Positions 61,421 through 64,000 of a stretch of DNA of 64,000 nt are shown here, in pieces; positions within the stretch are counted from its first letter, which is position 1, and every line of letters begins with the position of its first letter. Location of the stretch: assembly GCA_030834905.1 (NCBI GenBank), contig JAUQWZ010000018.1:62001-126000 (forward strand), written 5' to 3'. The stretch comes from Aggregatilineales bacterium. GTDB taxonomy: Bacteria > Chloroflexota > Anaerolineae > Aggregatilineales > Phototrophicaceae. Position numbers and translations under genes: made by a program. Under the pieces are notes generated by a model that saw only the letters and a program-made list of their open reading frames with translations, was not told the DNA's origin and ran no database searches.

Positions 61421-61786
61421 ATGAACGAATCAGCCGGAAAAGAGAAGCGCAAGAACGACCAGCGCCGCCCGTTCCAGTGGTGGCTGCTGGTGGTGGGAGT
61501 CATCATTGGTGCTGTCGTGATGCTGCTGGTGGTGCAGCAGCGCACGCAGCCCGTAAACATGTCGCCGCCGGTCGATATTGCGCTGACCGCGACCTATGTT
61601 GTCGAGCAGGCGACGCTGATGGTTCAAGATCCGCTGCAGTTGACGGCAACCCATATTGTCGAGCAGTTGACGGCAACCGTCGTCAGCCAGGAGGCAGCGG
61701 GACGTGAAGGCAGTCTGATGGATCCGATTGCGCAGACGGCGACTCACATCATCGAGATGGCGACGCAGCAGGCGGCGAACCCGTAG
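61421..61786 (+). CDS. Small membrane protein with TATHIVE repeats
   Basis: 121 residues. A charged N-terminus (KEKRKNDQRRPFQ), one membrane helix (WWLLVVGVIIGAVVMLLVV) and an outside part with three copies of a 15-residue unit, consensus DP-x3-TATHIVEQ-x-T (LTATYVVEQAT, LTATHIVEQLT, QTATHIIEMAT). Similar Thr/Ala-rich repeats occur in other Chloroflexota exported proteins. GAGGA lies eight bases before the ATG. Function unknown. Confidence 0.7.
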   Translation: MNESAGKEKRKNDQRRPFQWWLLVVGVIIGAVVMLLVVQQRTQPVNMSPPVDIALTATYVVEQATLMVQDPLQLTATHIVEQLTATVVSQEAAGREGSLMDPIAQTATHIIEMATQQAANP

Positions 61787-61880
61787 AGTTTTTTGCTTGA
61801 GTTTTTGGAAGCGGACATTTTACATCGGGCGGCACGAACCGGGCGACTCCACCAACACAACGTTTTCCATTGGGTGTTGG

Positions 61881-61910
61881 GGGCGACTCACGAGTCGCCC
61901 GCGTCGCCCT
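61881..61910. repeat. GGGCGACTC palindrome
   Basis: GGGCGACTC-AC-GAGTCGCCC followed by GCGTCGCCC. It shares its arms with the palindrome at 15.3 kb. It lies between convergent genes. Confidence 0.8.
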
Positions 61911-61922
61911 GCATTTCCACCG

Positions 61923-62777
61923 CTACTCCTGCACCAGTTCAATCGAATTACCATCCTGGTCGGATACAAACGTGCGTCCGTCGCGGCTTGTTACGGGGAT
62001 GCCCGCCTCATTGGCGCGTTCGACCACCCCCGCGAACGCTTCCGCGCCGGGGATGACGACGCTGTAGGCGACCAGACCAATGGCGTCGGCGGGTGGCGGC
62101 GTGGTTCCCGCCCAGGTATTCAAGCCGATATGATGATGATAGCCGCCCGCTGCCACGAACAGCGCGCCGGGATAGCTGCGCTGCATCGCGTCAAAGCCGA
62201 GCAAATCCACGTAGAACGCCTCGGCGCGGGGCAGGCTGGAGACATGCAGGTGTATGTGTCCAATGTCGGTTGCCGGATCGATGCCGGTATACGGTTCGTC
62301 CCCCGCTTCGCCCAGCAGGTCGTCAAGATCCAGCGGCAGCGTATCCATGGCTACCGCGCCGTTGGACATGCGCCATTCCTCGCGCGGACGGTCGCGGTAA
62401 AGCTCAAGTCCGTTGTCGTCCGGGTCGGGCAGGTAGAGCGCTTCGCTGACGAGGTGATCTGAAAATCCGCTGAAGGGCACCTGTTTGACGACAAGCTGCC
62501 GGAACGTTTCCGCCAGCGCTTTTCGGCTTGGCAGGCGAATAGCGACGTGATACAGCCCGGTTGAGCGCCGAGGCTTCGGCGGGGCGTCAGGGTCTTCAGT
62601 CAGGATGATGATCGCTGGCTCGCTGCCGTCAGCGGACAGATAGCTGGTATCGCCGTCGCGACGAATTTCGGTCAAGCCAAGCTGATCGCGGTAAAAGCCG
62701 AGCGAACGGTTCAGATCGGCGACGCGCAGGCGCGCGTAACCGATGTGGGTATCGGCGGCAAGTTGAAATTCAGACAT
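61923..62777 (-). CDS. VOC-family ring-cleavage dioxygenase-like protein (CatE-like)
   Basis: 284 residues, two VOC domains. The first has HIGYARLRVADLNRSLGFYR, the second IGHIHLHVSSLPRAEAFYVD and GGYHHHIGLNTWAG, giving the metal-binding His set of the catechol 2,3-dioxygenase (CatE) branch. It may cleave aromatic rings or act as a glyoxalase; no aromatic pathway genes are near. GGAG lies six bases before the ATG; an ATG four codons upstream overlaps the ribosome site. Confidence 0.85.
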   Translation of the reverse strand: MSEFQLAADTHIGYARLRVADLNRSLGFYRDQLGLTEIRRDGDTSYLSADGSEPAIIILTEDPDAPPKPRRSTGLYHVAIRLPSRKALAETFRQLVVKQVPFSGFSDHLVSEALYLPDPDDNGLELYRDRPREEWRMSNGAVAMDTLPLDLDDLLGEAGDEPYTGIDPATDIGHIHLHVSSLPRAEAFYVDLLGFDAMQRSYPGALFVAAGGYHHHIGLNTWAGTTPPPADAIGLVAYSVVIPGAEAFAGVVERANEAGIPVTSRDGRTFVSDQDGNSIELVQE

Positions 62778-62905
62778 GCGGTACTCCATGACAGTGTGAA
62801 TGTGATTCTCGATGCGCTCACGCGCCTGTACCTTACTGGTAGATTGATATGAGTAATGTTAGAATCGCGTCGAATGCTGAAAAAGATTTCAATCGAAAGA
62901 CAATC

Positions 62906-64000
62906 ATGGCTCAAAAATATCAGGAATTGATGCAGCGCCTTAACGATGTCCACCAGTTGCAAGCCAGCGCCGGGCTGCTGGGTTGGGATCAGCAGGTGCT
63001 GATGCCCGCCGCCAACGCTCACGCGCGCGGCGCGCAGTTGGCGGTGCTTTCGCGCCTCGCCCACGAGATACTGACCAGCGACGAAACCGCCCGCCTGTTT
63101 GAAGACGCCGAACGCGAGCTAAACGACGCCGATTATGACTCGAAGGAAGCCAGCATGATTCGGGTCGCCAAAAAAGATTACGACAAGGCAGTCCGGCTGC
63201 CGTCAGAGTTCGTTGCCGAGCTGGCGCGGCAGACGGCGGTATCGCATGAAGTCTGGGCGCAGGCGCGGGCAAACAACGACTTTCGCGCCTTCCAGCCGAC
63301 GCTGGAGCGCATGGTCGAACTGAAGCAGCAGCAGGCGGGCTATCTGGGCTACAGCCAGCATCCCTACGACGCGCTGCTGGGGCAGTACGAACGCGATATG
63401 ACCGCCGCCCAGGTGAAAGCCATTTTTGACGAGCACAAGCCGCCGCTGGTTAGCCTGATCGCCGCTGTCAAAGAGCGCTCGGATCGGGTGAGTGATGCGG
63501 TGCTGCATCAGCCCTACGATATCGACAGGCAGCGCCAGTTCGCGCTGGACGTCGTGGCGGGCTACGGCTTTGACTTCACGCGCGGTCGGCAGGATGTGGC
63601 GGTGCATCCATTCTGTTCCGGCTTCTCACGCAGCGACGTGCGCATTACCACTCGCTTTTATGAAGATTTCCTCAACCCGTCCCTGTTCGGCATGATGCAC
63701 GAAGCCGGACATGGCATGTATGAGCAGGGGGTCAGCACGGAGATCGACGGTACGCTGCTGGGATCGGGTACGTCGCTGTCGGTTCACGAGTCGCAGTCGC
63801 GGATGTGGGAAAATATCGTCGGGCGGAGCCGGGGCTTCTGGAACTGGGCATTCCCACAGTTGAAAGCGCTGTTCCCCGAACAACTGGCGAACAGCGATGT
63901 CGAGCGCTTCTACCGCGCGGTCAACATCGTCAAGCCGTCGTTCATCCGCGTCGAAGCCGACGAAGCAACCTACAACCTGCATATCATGCTGCGCTTTGAA
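62906..64000 (+). CDS. M32 metallocarboxypeptidase (partial)
   Basis: The first 365 residues of a protein usually about 500 long; the gene runs off the window. The start MAQKYQELMQRLNDVHQLQ and GLLGWDQQVLMP are typical of the thermostable carboxypeptidase (Taq) family. The zinc motif HEAGHGMYEQG is present, followed by LGSGTSLSVHESQSRMWEN. It removes C-terminal residues from peptides in the cytoplasm. The ribosome site is weak (GAAAGA). Confidence 0.95.
   Translation, partial: MAQKYQELMQRLNDVHQLQASAGLLGWDQQVLMPAANAHARGAQLAVLSRLAHEILTSDETARLFEDAERELNDADYDSKEASMIRVAKKDYDKAVRLPSEFVAELARQTAVSHEVWAQARANNDFRAFQPTLERMVELKQQQAGYLGYSQHPYDALLGQYERDMTAAQVKAIFDEHKPPLVSLIAAVKERSDRVSDAVLHQPYDIDRQRQFALDVVAGYGFDFTRGRQDVAVHPFCSGFSRSDVRITTRFYEDFLNPSLFGMMHEAGHGMYEQGVSTEIDGTLLGSGTSLSVHESQSRMWENIVGRSRGFWNWAFPQLKALFPEQLANSDVERFYRAVNIVKPSFIRVEADEATYNLHIMLRFE

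Overview
The window looks like chromosomal DNA of a Chloroflexota bacterium, most likely of the Anaerolineae. It is GC-rich, and it carries several secreted proteins built from a signal peptide, a Pro/Thr-rich spacer and an SH3-like domain, a layout common in that phylum. It also has dispersed perfect palindromes between genes, a solo TnpB element, and a mix of aerobic housekeeping genes with uncharacterised proteins. This assignment is inference from gene style; no rRNA is present.

Layout. 1-4.6 kb: end of a ThrE-type exporter pair, an aldo/keto reductase, ftsH with its terminator, and a zinc-ribbon/FHA protein. 4.7-8.2 kb: tRNA-Ala(GGC) with a near-consensus promoter, a 57-residue basic protein, and leuS with an enlarged insertion before its KMSKS loop. 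8.3-15.8 kb: two proteins of unknown role (one nuclease-like with a winged helix), an SLC13-like transporter with RCK_C domains, a TolB-like propeller, a metallopeptidase, an M24 peptidase and a PH-domain protein. 16-21 kb: a GH2 glycosidase and two related secreted SH3-like proteins. 21.4-34 kb: mostly small metabolic enzymes (family 4 uracil-DNA glycosylase, class II aldolase, RidA, LUD protein, CoxE-like VWA protein, NudK-like Nudix, YkgJ-like protein, a split glutamine-dependent NAD synthetase, FMN reductase, an Lgt-like membrane protein). 34-45 kb: SPFH protein, a 650-base iteron-like non-coding stretch, a sensor histidine kinase, an MBL-fold hydrolase, a GT2 synthase, GNAT, a CorC-type protein, and a pair of secreted proteins sharing an N-terminal domain, one being a glycosidase. 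45-64 kb: malic enzyme, glycosyltransferase, aldo/keto reductase, a nonapeptide-repeat protein, methylmalonyl-CoA mutase large subunit, CYTH and Ppx/GppA-HD proteins, alcohol dehydrogenase/acyl-CoA dehydrogenase pair, an IS605-type tnpB unit, methylmalonyl-CoA epimerase, HicAB, another SH3 protein, a VOC dioxygenase-like protein and the start of an M32 carboxypeptidase.

Functional themes. Methylmalonyl-CoA mutase, its epimerase and an acyl-CoA dehydrogenase point to propionate or branched-chain acyl-CoA breakdown. CYTH plus Ppx/GppA-HD suggests polyphosphate or nucleotide-polyphosphate turnover. Nitrilase-type glutaminase plus NadE form a two-gene NAD synthetase. Secreted glycosidases and SH3-like proteins suggest work on extracellular polysaccharide or cell envelope.

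The least explained parts are the iteron-like region at 35.17-35.72 kb, the xLSIGSAGS repeat protein at 49.8-50.1 kb, and a family of palindromes whose outer ends are constant while the inner arms change in a matched way; several of these are placed and oriented as transcription terminators.
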